64,000 nucleotides of DNA from positions 67,721,001-67,785,000 of the forward strand of contig NC_134112.1 in the NCBI RefSeq assembly GCF_040939455.1. Direction: 5' to 3'. The notes beneath the pieces are model-generated. The model worked only from the letters and a program-made list of their open reading frames with translations, was not told the origin of the DNA and did not search any database. The DNA is from Microcebus murinus (Eukaryota > Chordata > Mammalia > Primates > Cheirogaleidae). The position numbers and the translations under genes were made by a program. Positions within the stretch are counted from its first letter, which is position 1, and every line of letters begins with the position of its first letter. Positions 24,311-36,520 of this stretch are shown in pieces.

Positions 24311-24929
24311 CCATTTTGCCTTGCAGTTGTGTTGTTTCCTACGGGTACTGTACAAATGAACGGACATGGAAGATACGGTTCACTTGTGGCTGAACCTAAA
24401 ATAAATGCTTATTTTTCATTTTTATAAAGTTTTCTGTGTGATGCATTTGTGTTTTGAGAGTATATTTACTGTTAACTGTAATTGTGTGCCTATCGAATGT
24501 ATTTAAGAAATTATCTCTAAGGATGTGAATTGATATATATTAATGTGTAGCTAATGTTACAGTTGCTTTTAAAGCCTCTTGGGTCTTCATGTTGTTTTTA
24601 AGAACTGAATGCAATTGCAGGAAACACATTTGGAATGATGGCATAAGTCAGCCCTAAAGGAACAACAAAAGTCCTGGGAGTACTTCTTGTAGAGTCCTGT
24701 CATGACAAATAAAGGTGGTGATTTAGGATAAAGAACCAATTGCACAAGTGTCATTATAGTATAAAAATATTGTTAGATTTATTGTGAGGGATTTGTGTAT
24801 ATAGCAATTCTAGTTAATCATTAAATTTATCTTTAAAATTATACCAGCAAGGAAATGACAGTGAAAAGTATTTCAGTATATAGTACCAAAACTAAATATT
24901 ATGTATGAAGAGTACATTTAGTTATAAGG

Positions 24930-25500
24930 AAAAAAGTAGTATTCCAATATAATTGGCAAACACACATGTGCAATTTCTTCAATGAATAAGAATTAGAACT
25001 ATTAAGGAAACAGTAAAAATGTCGCTGACAGTAATCATAGACTGCAAATTAAGACAAAATAACTTATTTTTCTACTTAAATTGTTAAAGAATATTATTGA
25101 AATGATATCATGAAAATGGTACTTTTATATCCTGCAAGTGGGAAGACAAATTGATGCAATCCTCTTGAAAAGCAATCTGGCAATATGAATCAAGAGCCAA
25201 TAAAAGATTTACAGCATTTTAGTTAGTAAGCCAATTTATAAAAATGTATCCTAAAAAGGTAAACTAAAATAAGGTAAAAATCTTGTTAGGGAAAATGTTT
25301 TTGTGCAATATTATCTATAACGGGAAAAATATTAGAAGAAAATCTAACAACAAAATAATAAAATCATAGTAGGTAAATTATAATGGATCTACATGGTAAA
25401 ATATTGTGCAACTAATAGAAATGATAATAATGAACATCGCATACCAACATAGAAATACCTTAATTAGAATCTTAAGTGAAAAACGAGTATGTGAAATAGA
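24930..25500 (+). mobile_element. Old L1M/HAL1-like LINE 3' fragment
   Basis: The series GAAAAGCAATCTGGCAATATG, AAATGTATCCTAAAAAGG and ATAATGGATCTACATGGTAA follows the 3' part of ancient L1 ORF2 and 3'UTR, heavily decayed. The Alu at 25507 sits at its end. Confidence 0.65.
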
Positions 25501-25506
25501 ACACAG

Positions 25507-25800
25507 GGCCAGGCACAGTGCCTCATGTCTGTAATCTTAGTACTCCGGGAGGCTGAGTTGGGAGGATCATTTGAGACCAGCCTGAGCAACGGGGAGACCC
25601 TATGTTTCTACTAAACATAGAGAAAATTAGCCAGGTGTGGTGGCACATGCCTATAGTCCCAGCTACCTGGGAGGCTAAGGCAGGAGAATTACTTGAGCTC
25701 GAGAGTATGAGATTGATGTGAGCTAGGCTAACGCCATGGCACTCTAGCTCAGGTGACAGAGCAAGACTCCATCTCAAAAAAAAAAGAAAAGAAAGAAAAA
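25507..25800 (+). mobile_element. Alu SINE
   Basis: A dimeric Alu beginning GGCCAGGCACAGTGCCTCA, with an A-rich linker and a poly(A) tail that includes AAAGAAAAGAAAG. Confidence 0.9.
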
Positions 25801-25894
25801 ATGAATTAGAATGCAGGCTATTAGAGCTATATACAGTTATGTAGAGAAACTGAAAGTGAACAATTAAATGGTTTGTAAGTTATTTAAAAATAAT

Positions 25895-26222
25895 AGGCAC
25901 ACCTGTAATCCTAGCACTCTGGGAGGCCGAGAAGGGTGGATTGCTCGAGGGCAGGAGTTCAAAACCAGCCTGAGCAACAGCAGGACCCTGTCTCTACTAT
26001 AAATACAAAGAAATTAATTGGCCAACTAATATATATAGAAAAAAAAAATTAGCCGGGCATGGTGGCGCATGCCTGTAGTCCCAGCCACTCAGGAGGCTGA
26101 GGCAGCAGGATTGCTTAAGCCCAGGAGTTTGAGGTTGCTGTGAGCTAGGCTGATGTCACAGCACTCACTCTAGCCTGAGCAACAGAGACTCTGTCTCAAA
26201 AAAAACCCAAAAAACAAAAAAA
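25895..26222 (+). mobile_element. Alu SINE, lemur-type linker, slightly 5'-truncated
   Basis: It begins inside the A box (CACACCTGTAATCCTAGCAC) and has the linker TTGGCCAACTAATATATATA followed by a second monomer and an A-rich tail. It lies about 95 bp after another Alu in the same direction. Confidence 0.92.
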
Positions 26223-26599
26223 CTCACAGGCGATCTGCCTGATCAATGCATTGGGATCTTAAAAATGCATTGCAACAACATCTTCACATGCCTGGAAGAC
26301 ACTTGAACTCGGAGATTCAAACACAGAACTACTGTTTATGAGAAAAGTCACCGATTTTTCACCCCTTTGGAAAGCCAGGCTATGTGTGTCAAGAGAGATG
26401 CACTTAAATCTAAGGGTTACATCCCTCAGAGGATAAATGAAAATCACTTTCTATCCTTCACCTTCTAGATTTTCTAAAACCTAACTTGGAGAGATATCTA
26501 CATCTATTGGTTAAGCAGAGAATGGTGCAAATAACTTGAGCTCAAACATTGACCCAGCATCCAATTTCATACAAGGTTCCACCTTTCTGAACCTCCCTT

Positions 26600-27240
26600 C
26601 TTAAGCTTGCATCTCTTTGTCCCCCATGTTGATCCATGTTTCTATTTTAGAGGCATTTTCCTAAGAGAAACACCTCGGAGTTATTTTAGGCTCTTCTCTC
26701 TCTCTCTCCTTCAGAGACTGTCAGCTACTTTCAACTGAACCTCTAAAATGCCTCTTGGGTTGAGTCTCTTTTTATTTCCACACCTGGAATATTGTATTCA
26801 CTGTTCAATAGGCTTCTATCATAGTTATCTTCCTTAAACGATATTTAGAGGGTTGGTTTACTGTCATCTTAAAAAATATTTGGTGGCTCTTCACTCCCTG
26901 CAGTATAAAGTCCAAATTTCATTTAACTTGAAAATTAAAAGCTGGTACCTGGTCACCCACGTTTGACTCTTGTTATCTTTGTTTTTCACCTCTTCCTTAC
27001 ATATTTCAAACCTAATACAACAAATTGTTTTCAGTTCCTCGAGTATAGAATCGCTTGCATATCTTTTCTGTAGTAAATGATAAACACATGACCGTTATCT
27101 GCTCATATCTGCTTCCCTTACTAGATTGTCAGTCACTCAGCACAGGGTCCATGTCTTGTTCATCACCGTATACCAAGCAACTAACAGAGGGTAAGATCTT
27201 AGGATATATTGAGTGTGTGAGTGACTTAATGAATCCTATG
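26600..27240 (+). mobile_element. L2 LINE 3' fragment
   Basis: Ordered matches to the L2 3' region: TCTTCACTCCCTGCAGTATAAAGTCC, a decayed CTGGTCACCC part, then AGATTGTCAGTCACTCAGCACAGGGTCCATGTCTTGTTCATC and a terminal GTGAGTGACTTAATGAAT. It is non-coding now. Confidence 0.75.
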
Positions 27241-27669
27241 GTGTAGAGTACAGATGAAGTTAACATGACCCTCCAAAGAGATGAGTCTTTGGTTTTCACA
27301 AGTGGGGACTTTGGGAGGGCAGATGCTGGAAAGTGGAGAGTCCACAGACCTGGCCTGGGCGTCTGAATGCTCACAAGCAGTTCTAAAGCTAGGGAGAAGG
27401 GAGCCCACTAGGAATGTGGTGGGAACCGCATTCAAGGTCAGGATCCAGGAACCAAAGGTATAGATTGAGTCAAAAATAAATTAAATAGAAGAACATAGAT
27501 CCTGTGCCATATTTCCTTGAGCTTCCCATAGATAGCTTTTCTTGCAGCAGATGGGCCAAAGTTATATTTTCTGCTAAGAACTTTAAGCAGAGAGAATCTG
27601 TAGTATTGATAGGAGTAGAACCAAGTGTTGATAGGCAGTTGAATTGAGCACAGGGTTACTTCTGCTCTT

Positions 27670-27833
27670 GAATATTAACAAACTTAACATATACATGCAT
27701 TGACAGCTGGAAGTGCACCAAATGACATTCCAGTTAGAAGAAACAGAACCCACAAAGGCTCAGATACGAAAGTATATCAAACCATGTTTGAGGGATTTTT
27801 CAATATTTTCATTGGTGGGAAGATAAGATGTGA
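27670..27833 (+). repeat. Direct repeat, copy A (pairs with 28488-28645)
   Basis: A segment of about 130-160 bp containing CATTCCAGTTAGAAGAAACA recurs at 28488-28645 in the same orientation with about nine tenths identity by eye. The copies flank the LTR-like segment at 27880-28350. Confidence 0.75.
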
Positions 27834-27879
27834 GGCAGCAAGAGAAGAGGATTAGTAACCTTGGGAAAGGGAGAAAGAT

Positions 27880-28350
27880 CCAAGGTGACCCCCATGGTCC
27901 CCATCTCCTGGTGTTCACAGGTAATCCTCTCCCCTTCAGTGTGGGCAGAAACTGTGACTTGATTCTAACCAATAGAATATGAGAAGGTGCTGAGATATTA
28001 CTCCCATGATTACATTACATCCTGTAATACTCTATCTTGCTAGCAGACTCCCTCCCTCTCTCTGCCCTTGCTGGTTTTGAGGAAGTAAGTTGTCATGAGT
28101 TCTTTAGCCACAAGAAACTGAATGCTGCCAAGACTCACATGAACATGGAAGCAGATTCCTCCCTAACTGAGCTTCTCGATGAGAAAGTAGCTGTGCTCAA
28201 CACCTTGATTACAGTCTTGTGAGACCCGGTTAAGTCATGCCCAAACTACTGACTAATAGAAACAGTAAGAAAATAAATGTGTTTTGTTTTAAGCCACTAA
28301 GTTTGTGTGATTTGGTATGAAGCAAATAGCAAGCAAACAAATAGATTTCA
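27880..28350 (+). mobile_element. Old LTR, copy 1 (MaLR/ERVL type, class uncertain)
   Basis: The segment resembles a high-copy mammalian LTR: CTGTGACTTGATTCTAACCAATAG, later CAACACCTTGATTACAGTCTTGTGAGACC, then a polyadenylation-like AAATAAATGTGTTTTGTTTTAAGCCACTAAG. A related segment in the same orientation occurs at 29831-30191, so this may be one of two LTRs of one ancient element. Confidence 0.6.
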
Positions 28351-28487
28351 GTACCTGGAAGTAGGGTACTATAACAAATACCTAAAAATGCCAGAATGGC
28401 ATTTGAAACCAGGCAGTGGGTAGAAGCTAAAGAAATGTTGAGGACCATGACAGAGAAGCCCTAAATTGCTTCAGACAGACTGTTAGT

Positions 28488-28645
28488 AGCAACTTAACAA
28501 TATATACAAGCATTGACAGCTGGAAGTAGACCAAATGACATTCCAGTTAGAAGAAACAGAACCTACAAAGGCTCAGAGATAAGAAAGTGTGTACCATGTT
28601 TGATGGATTTTCAATACTTTCATTTGGTGGGAAGATAGACTTTAA
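28488..28645 (+). repeat. Direct repeat, copy B (pairs with 27670-27833)
   Basis: Shares ATTGACAGCTGGAAGT, CATTCCAGTTAGAAGAAACA and GGTGGGAAGATA with copy A in the same order and spacing. Confidence 0.75.
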
Positions 28646-29825
28646 GGGCCCTGTCAGAAAGTTCAAAAAAGAAGTGAAGAGCATGCTATTGGAAAATGGA
28701 AGAAGGAAGGTTCTTGTTATACAATAATAAGCTAGAGAAATTACTTCTAGAAGTTATGTGGAAGGCAGGAACTACAGCTAAAGCTATTTCCAAGCAAAAT
28801 GTTGAGGGCGCTTATAGAAAAATGGGAGATGAAATAGAGATGTCAAAGAAAGAACTGTTAAATAAAAAGGAATTAGGACTTGATGAATTTGAAAATTCTC
28901 TGCCTCTCCAGATGACAAAGGTTGCTAAAATTAAGACAATGTGGTCTACAAAAAAAGCTGGTGATATGACTGTGAAAACTTTTGTTAAAACTTCAGAAAT
29001 ATCAAAAGGTCAGAGAAAGGCCCTTTTAGGAGATTAAAGGTGTCCCTCACAGACCCTCTCAATAAAATCCAGGGAGTCTAGGAATCTTACGTTTGTTGTT
29101 GTTCACAATTTCAACGGGAAACAAAGACAATAAAGAAAAAAAAATTAGAAAAGATCTGTGGTTGTGTCTTTTGTCTAATAAAATAAAGTTGAAAACCATG
29201 GGAGACCCACAAAGTTTTGAGAAAATTATTTCAGCGGAAACAATTCCAGTTTGGATGGAAAAGAACAGAGAGAGAACAAAATGAAAGAAGGTGGTTGGAC
29301 TCCCAACATTTTCCTGGCAGGAAGCAGGCTGGTAAAGTGACTTTGCTGAACACATGTGCTACCATTTATGAAAAAGGAAGGGTGAATCAAAGGCAGAACC
29401 AAGAGCCCAGAAGGTGGGCTCTGAAACTATGAAGAATTATTTTCAGCCTTTGAAACTTAATAAAGGAACTCCCAACTTTTACCTGGCTGGATTGATTGCT
29501 GAACTGCTATGGACCAGTAACTTTTTTGCTTTCCATTTTCCCCCTTTATGAAGTCGGGTGTTCATAATTGTCCTACACACACCCCACCATTGCATATTGA
29601 GTATGTTGGGACAGACAACTTGTCTCTTTAGTCTCACAGCTCCACATATGTCAAAGAATTGTTTCCAGGGAGCTGCTGTTAACAGATTACACCCAGAAGT
29701 CTTATCTGTGCCTGGTCCTGATTTAGTTGATGAGAGTTTGGACTTTGCACTGATGCTATAATGGAGTGAGACTCTTGGGAATCTTAGGAGGGGGAAATGT
29801 ATTTTGCATATGGAAGAAGTAACCC
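28646..29825 (+). pseudogene. Internal region of an ancient LTR retroelement, gag-like remnant
   Basis: This region lies between two related LTR-like segments in one orientation. It contains one ATG frame (28696-29037, 113 codons) rich in Lys and Glu, and the rest is interrupted. A decayed internal region of a MaLR or ERVL-type element would fit the position, but I cannot align it to a known gag, so the origin is inferred from context. There is no sign of intact polymerase or envelope sequence. Confidence 0.4.
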
Positions 29826-29830
29826 TCATG

Positions 29831-30191
29831 ATCACTGTTCCCGGGTGTAATCACCTCTCCTTGAGTGCAGGCAGGGTCTGTGACTTGATTCTAACTAATA
29901 AAATAGGGCAAAGGTGATGGCATGTTATTCCCATGATTATATTAATCTGTCTTGCTGGCATACTTCTCTCTCTTTCTCTCCCTGTCCCTCTTTCCCTCTC
30001 TTTTTTTCTTCTTCTCTTCCTTCTTGTTTTTAAACAAGCAAATCCCCTATAGCTACAAGGAAGTGAAAATAAATGCTTTGCAACAGCATGAGTGGGGAAA
30101 TGGATCCTTTCTGCTAGTTGAGCCTCCAGATGACAACCTAACCTTGTCCAGGGTCTTTGCACTGTTAGTAATCTTTACTCAGCAATAGGTA
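29831..30191 (+). mobile_element. Old LTR, copy 2 (partner of 27880-28350)
   Basis: It shares CTGTGACTTGATTCTAACTAATA, TATTCCCATGATTA and TCTTGCTGGCATAC with copy 1 in the same order. A long pyrimidine tract (29966-30028) has expanded in the middle. Confidence 0.55.
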
Positions 30192-31567
30192 GATGACGAA
30201 TACAGTAGCCTAGGAAGCAAAAGCCCCTGATAATCTTCACTTTCATTATCAGTCTTTGCAAATAGTTAAATTATTAAGTTTCAAGAGGGAGACAATTACA
30301 TTTTATTAAGCTTTGTCAAAGGCCTATCAAGTATTTTATTAATTTTCTATTACTTCAACAAAGTAAAGAATTATTAAGTCCAGTTTTCCACTGAAATTGT
30401 CTACTTTCTTTTTTCTCTAGCCCCTTTATATCTGCTGATCATTACTGCCAGCGTTAAGCTATGTCCAAATTCTCCTGGTCTTGCCTGAGGTGCAAAGTCC
30501 CTTACTACAATAAATTGCTTTTAGATCACCCCAGTAGCTCATTTTCATTTTTAAAAACCTTTTCTCCCTTTATAAGTCTGTGATGTCTTTTCAGTGAATT
30601 CCAACTATATCTGAACGTGTCACACAAGTGAATATTAATCGGACTATGATATGCGTCTATTACCCAGTTTACCCTGAAAAAAAAATAAAAATAGAAATTA
30701 TGGAAAAATCTACTGACTCTAAACATTCTCTACATTGATTTAAGACAGAGGAGAGAAGCAATAAAGGATGCTAGCAAAGCTATTTCTTTGGACAATCTGA
30801 ACCCATTAGGTTTGATAAATTTTAATAGTAAAATAAATGACTATAATGTACTATTCCTATGATTCTTTCCCTTATCTAGGCTTGCTATTTTTTACATATT
30901 GTGATCACTTGTCCCTACTTTTATATATGTCTGTGCCACTGTGTATCTTCTTAACTAGCTTTTAAGTCAGTAGATATTATGTATCTTGGGATATAAGAAT
31001 GAAATTTAGTAGGACTTAAATTAAAATTTTTTTGTAATCAATAACTTTAATATCCAATTCACTTCTGCACATCTCCATAAAACATGCCGTAAAAAAGACT
31101 TTGGTTTCAATAGATTGATAAAATATGGCATTAATATTATTAACAGTTTGTCATCAAATGGTTTATGCAGTTTTATGAAATGGTAAGTAGAGTTAAAAAA
31201 TGTAAATGTGTAGAGAAGATGATTGTCATTCTATAGCTGGAGAAGCCTGAAAGATACCTGTTCCAATTGTCTCATTTTGGAGATGAAGAAACTGAGATCC
31301 ATGGAACTGACAGATTCAAGTTTTGTCTAAGTTGAGATCATGTGAATGGCTCCTATGGGTTTCCCATGCATAACTTGCATGGCTGGACAATTAGTGCAAC
31401 CCTGTTAGTTAATGGAATTCCTGGGGCAAAAATTCTAGATCTCCCTAAACTGGAGCTCTTTCTACTATGCTACACTAGCCTGCTTTATGTCTTTTTTGTG
31501 TATTTTGATTCCATTTTGTAAAAACCTAAAGATTAAACACTTTTTTGGATGACTTTGTGCTTTTCAG
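30192..31567. other. AT-rich stretch; MIR3-like remnant near its end
   Basis: No gene is recognised. Around 31208-31340 the sequence TTTTGGAGATGAAGAAACTGAG in context resembles MIR or MIR3. The final bases (CTTTGTGCTTTTCAG) form the acceptor of the next exon candidate. Confidence 0.45.
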
Positions 31568-31753
31568 GATGTGTACCATGGTAGAAATCTTGTGTGGAAT
31601 TCATGCAAAGAAACCAGAAAAGCCATTTATGATTTGAGCTATGGCCTCAGGCTAAATCCATCTCATATTTGTACCTCAATATTAAGAAGGGCAATCATCA
31701 AGTCTATTACAAATGAAAAGGAGTAGTTTGAGGAGAATAAAGATCATGAAAAT
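31568..31753 (+). pseudogene. Exon-like segment 2 of an unidentified gene, with in-frame TAG
   Basis: A 186-bp (62-codon) segment lies between the acceptor GTGCTTTTCAG and the near-consensus donor AAT/GTAAGT. Phase 0 is open for 52 codons (DVYHGRNLVWNSCKETR, then SYGLRLNPSHICTSILRRAI, ...NEKE), then meets TAG at 31724-31726, and continues FEENKDHEN to the donor. The other two frames stop early. If the TAG replaced CAG, the whole exon would be open in the phase required by its neighbours. Alternatively this is a genuine terminal exon, since an AATAAA follows at 31736. I do not recognise the protein; the call rests on splice sites and frame. Confidence 0.42.
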
Positions 31754-32319
31754 GTAAGTGCAGTTTTCAAATAGCTTTTGACATAAAGAATTTTAAGTTA
31801 ATATGTGTTCTTTCTATTACCCAAAGTTTTAGCTTTAATGAGAAATGTGTTGTGAAAAGTACTAAATTACTAATTATAAATGTGGAGGGAAAAATTTAGA
31901 AATCATTGCATCATGATAACATTAAGCTGGTCCAAAATAAACTAAAATATAGAATAACAATACTTTGTGTATATGGGTGATGTATAGGTTTATCCCATAA
32001 GCTCTCAAAGTATGACATAATAATATCACTTTTAGAATTTTAAGTATTCTTTGAAAGAAGATATTTAAATCTTTATGTGTTTTAAATATATTTCTAAGAA
32101 GCTATTTTTATACCTGCTATATCAGTGTCACATTGATGGAACTTGTCCATCAATTAAGCATGAGATGAATTGTAAACAGTTCTTTTACTCTTGCCAAAAG
32201 AATCACTTTGCAGAATCTGAAGCTACCCTTTGGCATTACAGAAGAAACAATCTCATGACTAATCTGAAGTAATCTTGTGGAATGCTTTTGAGCTTGATAG
32301 AAACAAAAAAAACTTTAAA
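31754..32319. other. Intron-like AT-rich stretch
   Basis: No feature is recognised before the L1 insertion at 32333. Confidence 0.4.
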
Positions 32320-32332
32320 AGTTTAGATTTCT

Positions 32333-34140
32333 CAAATTGAGAACCAAATCAAAGACTCAATTCCCTTCACAATAGCAACAAAGAAATTAAAGTACCTAGG
32401 AATATACTTAACCAAGGAGGTAAAAGATCTCTACAGGGAGAACTATGAAACACTGAGGAAGGAAATAGCAGAGGATGTAAACAGATGGAAATCCATACCA
32501 TGCTCATGGATCGGCAGACTCAACATCATTAAAATGTCTATACTACCCAAACTGCTCTACAGATTCAATGCAATACCTATTAAAATCCCATCAGCATTCT
32601 TCACAGATATAGAAAAAATAATTTTAAACTTTGTATGGAACCAAAGAAGACCCCGAAGATCAAAAGCAATTCTAGGCAACAAAAACAAAATGGGAGATAT
32701 TAATATGCCAGATATCAAACTATACTACAAAGCTGTAGTAATTAAATCAATATGGTATTGGCACAAAAATAGGAATATGGACCAGTGGAACAGATGTGAG
32801 AATCCTGATATAAAACCATCCTCATATAGCCATCTAATCTTTGACAAAGCAGACAAAAACATACACTGGGGAAAAGGATCCCTTTTCAACAAATGGTGCT
32901 GGGAAAACTGGATAGCGACTTGTAGAAGGCTAAAGCAGGACCCACACCTTTCACCTCTCACAAAAATCAACTCATGCTGGATAACAGACTTAAACCTAAG
33001 GTATGAAACTATTATAATTAGAACTAGAGGAAAATGTTAGAAACGCTCTCCTAGACATGGGCCTAGGCAAAGAGTTTATGAAGAAGACCCCAAAGGCAAT
33101 CACAGCAGCAACAAATATAAATAAATGGGACATGATCAAACTACAAAGCTTCTGCACAGCCAAAGAAATAGTCATGAAAGTAAACAGACAACCTACAGAA
33201 TGGGAGAAAATTTTTGCATCCTACCCATCTGATAAGGGGCTGATAACCAGAATATACTTAGAACTCACGAAAATCAGCAAGAAAAAAAATCAAATAACCC
33301 TATTAAAAAGTATGCAAAGGACTTGAACAGAAACTTTTCTAAAGAAGACAGAAGAATGGCCAACAAACATATGAAAAAATGCTTAACATCTCTAATCATC
33401 AGGGAAATGCCAATCAAAACCACAATATCACTTAACTCCAGTGAGCATGGCCTTTATCAAAAAGTCTACAAACAATAGATGCTGGCGTGGATGTGGAGAG
33501 AGGGGAACACTCCTACACTGCTGGTGGGACTGCAAACTAGTTCAACCTCTGTGGAAGGCAATATGGAGATACCTTAAAGGGAGGGATACAAGTGGATCTA
33601 CCATTTGATCCAGCAATCCCATTGCTGGGCATCTACCCAAAAGATCCAATGACGCTCTACAAAAAAGACACCTGCACTCGAATGTTTATAGCAGCACAAT
33701 TCATAATTGCAAGGCTGTGGAAACAGCCCAAGTGCCCATCTATCCAAGAATGGATTAATAAAAGCTGGTATATGTATACTACGGAGTACTATTCAGCTCT
33801 AAGAAACAACAGTGATATAGCACATCTTATATTTTCCTGGTTAGAGCTGGAACCCATACTACTAAGTGAAGTATCCCAAGAATGGAAAAACAAGCACCAC
33901 GTATACTCACCAGCAAACTGGTATTAACTGAGTAGCACCTAAGTGGACACATAGGTACTACAGTAATAGGGTATTGGGCAGGTGGGAAGGGGGCGGGTAT
34001 ATACATACATAATGAGTGAGATGTGCACCATCTGGGGGATGGTCATGCAGGAGACTCAGACTTGGGGGGGGGAAGGGAGGAAAGGGCATTTATTGAAACC
34101 TTAAAATCTGTACTCCTATGATACGCCGAAATAAAAAAAA
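32333..34140 (+). mobile_element. 5'-truncated L1 LINE with target-site duplication
   Basis: A 1.8-kb plus-strand L1 begins mid-ORF2 and ends with a 3'UTR and a short poly(A). The 13-bp direct repeat AGTTTAGATTTCT flanks it at 32320-32332 and 34141-34153, proving a retrotransposition event. It lies between two exon-like segments, in their sense orientation. Confidence 0.95.
32334..33927 (+). pseudogene. L1 ORF2 C-terminal half, frameshifted
   Basis: The reading begins in the region just after the reverse-transcriptase catalytic motif ([20 protein letters not shown]) and runs to the terminal SPANWY. It is split into at least three frames (breaks near 33040, 33290 and 33580), so no full product is possible. 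The endonuclease and the FADD motif are missing because of 5' truncation. Confidence 0.9.
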
Positions 34141-34545
34141 AGTTTAGATTTCTGGTCCTTTTGTTTCAGTTAGGCACCTGGTCAGGAATCATACTCAAAA
34201 CTCTCTTTTGGACATAGTTCTTTCATCTGTGTTACCAGGTAGGAAGGTAAACTTAATCTGATCTTTGCTGCAGACCTCTGTGCCCAGAGTTGCTCAGTCT
34301 CAGCATTATTGATGTTTTGAGCTGGTATATCAATATTTAGGATTTGAACATAGTAAAAGGAGAAGGAGCAGACAGGGAAGCAGGAAGAAATAGAGTGATT
34401 GGGTGTCAAGTATATGTAATGAAAGGTGAATCTTCTTTCTCCCTCTGGATTTCTAGTAGTAGTAGTTTTTGATGTATCCTTCTAGGAGGTATATCCTTCC
34501 AGTAGGTATAAGTGGGCAGTTTATACAGGAGGATTCATATTCTTT

Positions 34546-34868
34546 TTTTTTTTTTGAGACAGAGTCTCACTTTGTTGCCCAGGCTAGAGTGAGTGCCGTA
34601 GCGTCAGCCTGGCTCACAGCAACCTCAATCTCCTGGGCTCAGCGATCCTACTGCCTCAGCCTCCCGAGTAGCTGGGACTACAGGCATGCGCCACCATGCC
34701 CGGCTAATTTTTTGTATATATATTTTTAGTTGGTCAATTAATTTCTTTCTATTTTTGGTAGAGACGGGGTCTCGCTCAGGCTGGTTTCGAACTCCTGACC
34801 TTGAGCGATCCGCCCACCTCGGCCTCCCAAAGTGCTAGGATTACAGGCGTGAGCCACCGCGCCCGGCC
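34546..34868 (-). mobile_element. Alu SINE, lemur-type, young
   Basis: A minus-strand Alu with little divergence and CpGs retained at its 5' end (CCACCGCGCCCGGCC). It has a perfect 15-bp target-site duplication, GGATTCATATTCTTT, at 34531-34545 and 34869-34883. Confidence 0.95.
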
Positions 34869-34883
34869 GGATTCATATTCTTT

Positions 34884-35876
34884 AAAGACACTCAAATCCA
34901 AATAGGAAGGTACCATAATACTATTTTGTGACTTAACAGTATATCTTGAAGATCTTATCACATCAACACATTGACCTCCTCTTTACTATGACGTTGTCAT
35001 GGTACTTGAAACCTATCTTCAAAGTCTAAAGGATCCTCCTCTTTTCAGAAGAGTCTCATCAAAGGGTGCTTTAGTTATCCACACATACTCTTGCACACAC
35101 ATACACAATAGTCAAAGAATAAAAAGCCACCCAAACATGAAACATTCCAATTTGAGTTAATGAGTATTTAAAGCATCAGATTTGACCTTAACTTTGAGAT
35201 TTAATAATTGCCAGAACTGAGAATTATACTGATAAGAAACCAGCAACAATATTCTTCTCAATCTCAAGAAAAGAGTAATGTAGAAAAACAAGGAAAAAGT
35301 TTTCTTATGTAGTTTTCATACATTTAAAAGTAATAGAATTAAATGAATGACCTCTGACAATACAGTTGACAGTAGAGTTATCAAAACAATCCAGTAATAA
35401 ACTCTGGCTACTAGAACCCTTGCTCCAATTAAGTAAATAACATGGCTTATTTGGGTTTTAATTGAGTTATAAGTAAAAAAATTCCCCCTGATATTTTCTG
35501 AACAAGTTAGTAATCACAAGTCTAAACAATTTCTTCTCTATGTCTATATGTCTAAACAATTATGTTTCTTACTTCAGTGAAGGTAATCAGCCTTGTAAAA
35601 AGACTAATCATTGGATGCTTATATTACCATTAAACTATTCAGATTCGTTTGTCAGATTGCTTGTGATAGTAAAACAGCTTTTTGTACCACACAAATAGAC
35701 TTCAAATCATAATAAGAAAACAATTAGTCACCAAAAAGAAATACATGACATAAAATAATGACTTTTGAGATAAGAATTTCTCATACTTTTATTCACTTAG
35801 TGATCAATGCATTTGAGCATGATTAATGAATTGTTAGCAACTCATATTAGTTGAGATGTCATCTCTTTTTTAATAG
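34884..35876. other. Intron-like AT-rich stretch
   Basis: No gene, RNA or clear repeat is recognised. The end (ATCTCTTTTTTAATAG) is a good acceptor for the next exon candidate. Confidence 0.45.
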
Positions 35877-35959
35877 GTTTGTAAAATATGTCCAATTAAT
35901 AAGCATTCCTTGGATGTTACACACTTTAATAGTTCTAAAATGGCTGCTTTCTATGACAA
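35877..35959 (+). other. Exon-like segment 3 of an unidentified gene
   Basis: An 83-bp segment lies between the acceptor TCTCTTTTTTAATAG and the strong donor ACAA/GTAAGT. It is open in phase 0 (27 codons plus two bases), exactly the phase left by the segment ending at 31753. The peptide starts VCKICPINKHSLDV and ends KMAAFYD. A CxxC pair is present but no known domain is recognised. Two further introns and a large L1M insertion follow, and the next exon could not be placed with confidence. Confidence 0.42.
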
Positions 35960-36520
35960 GTAAGTGCTAGACAGATGAGAAGATTTTAAACTACTTAAAA
36001 AAATTCGTTGTTATAGTGAAATAGGCTTAGTGTGTTTTATTCTGTTAATATAAACATGCATCAAAGCCTGAGACCCTCAGGGAGTCAGGCCTGGACAGCT
36101 ATGTCACATCTCTGTTCTTTTAACCTCAAATTATGTTCCAAATCCACACAAGGGCTACTTTGAATTAGAGTTTATATTGTCCTTAGAAGGATTCTCATTT
36201 TTGATCTGAGGAACAGGCCTCTCTGGCTTCAGGCTTTGGCTTGCTCCTGTTTTTCCTCCCTCCATCTGATCATGCTTGTGTGTGTTGTCAAGATCACTAC
36301 CCTCAAAGTGCTTATCCTTACACCCTTTCAACCTACCTTCTTCTGTTAGAAAGTTTTAAGGAGCAGGATCTCTGTGATCCTTTCAAGCTCAGGCAGTCTT
36401 TGTCCATGGATAATTAGGGAAGAAGAGCTCCTGCTAGGGTGTTCTTTGCTTTTCTTCGAGTGCTACATTCCTGGGCTATTCCTACCACATTGAGGTTAAT
36501 GGCTCTTTCAGAATTTTGTC
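35960..36520. other. Intron-like stretch upstream of the L1M
   Basis: No gene or named repeat is recognised here. Confidence 0.4.

Noticed and set aside
24285..24393. Cysteine-containing frame end near a polyadenylation-like AATAAA
   Set aside because: Most of the frame is a MIR SINE and the rest is too short to support a gene.
29966..30028. Long pyrimidine tract considered as a strong splice acceptor
   Set aside because: No AG followed by a phase-consistent open exon; it lies in an LTR-like segment.
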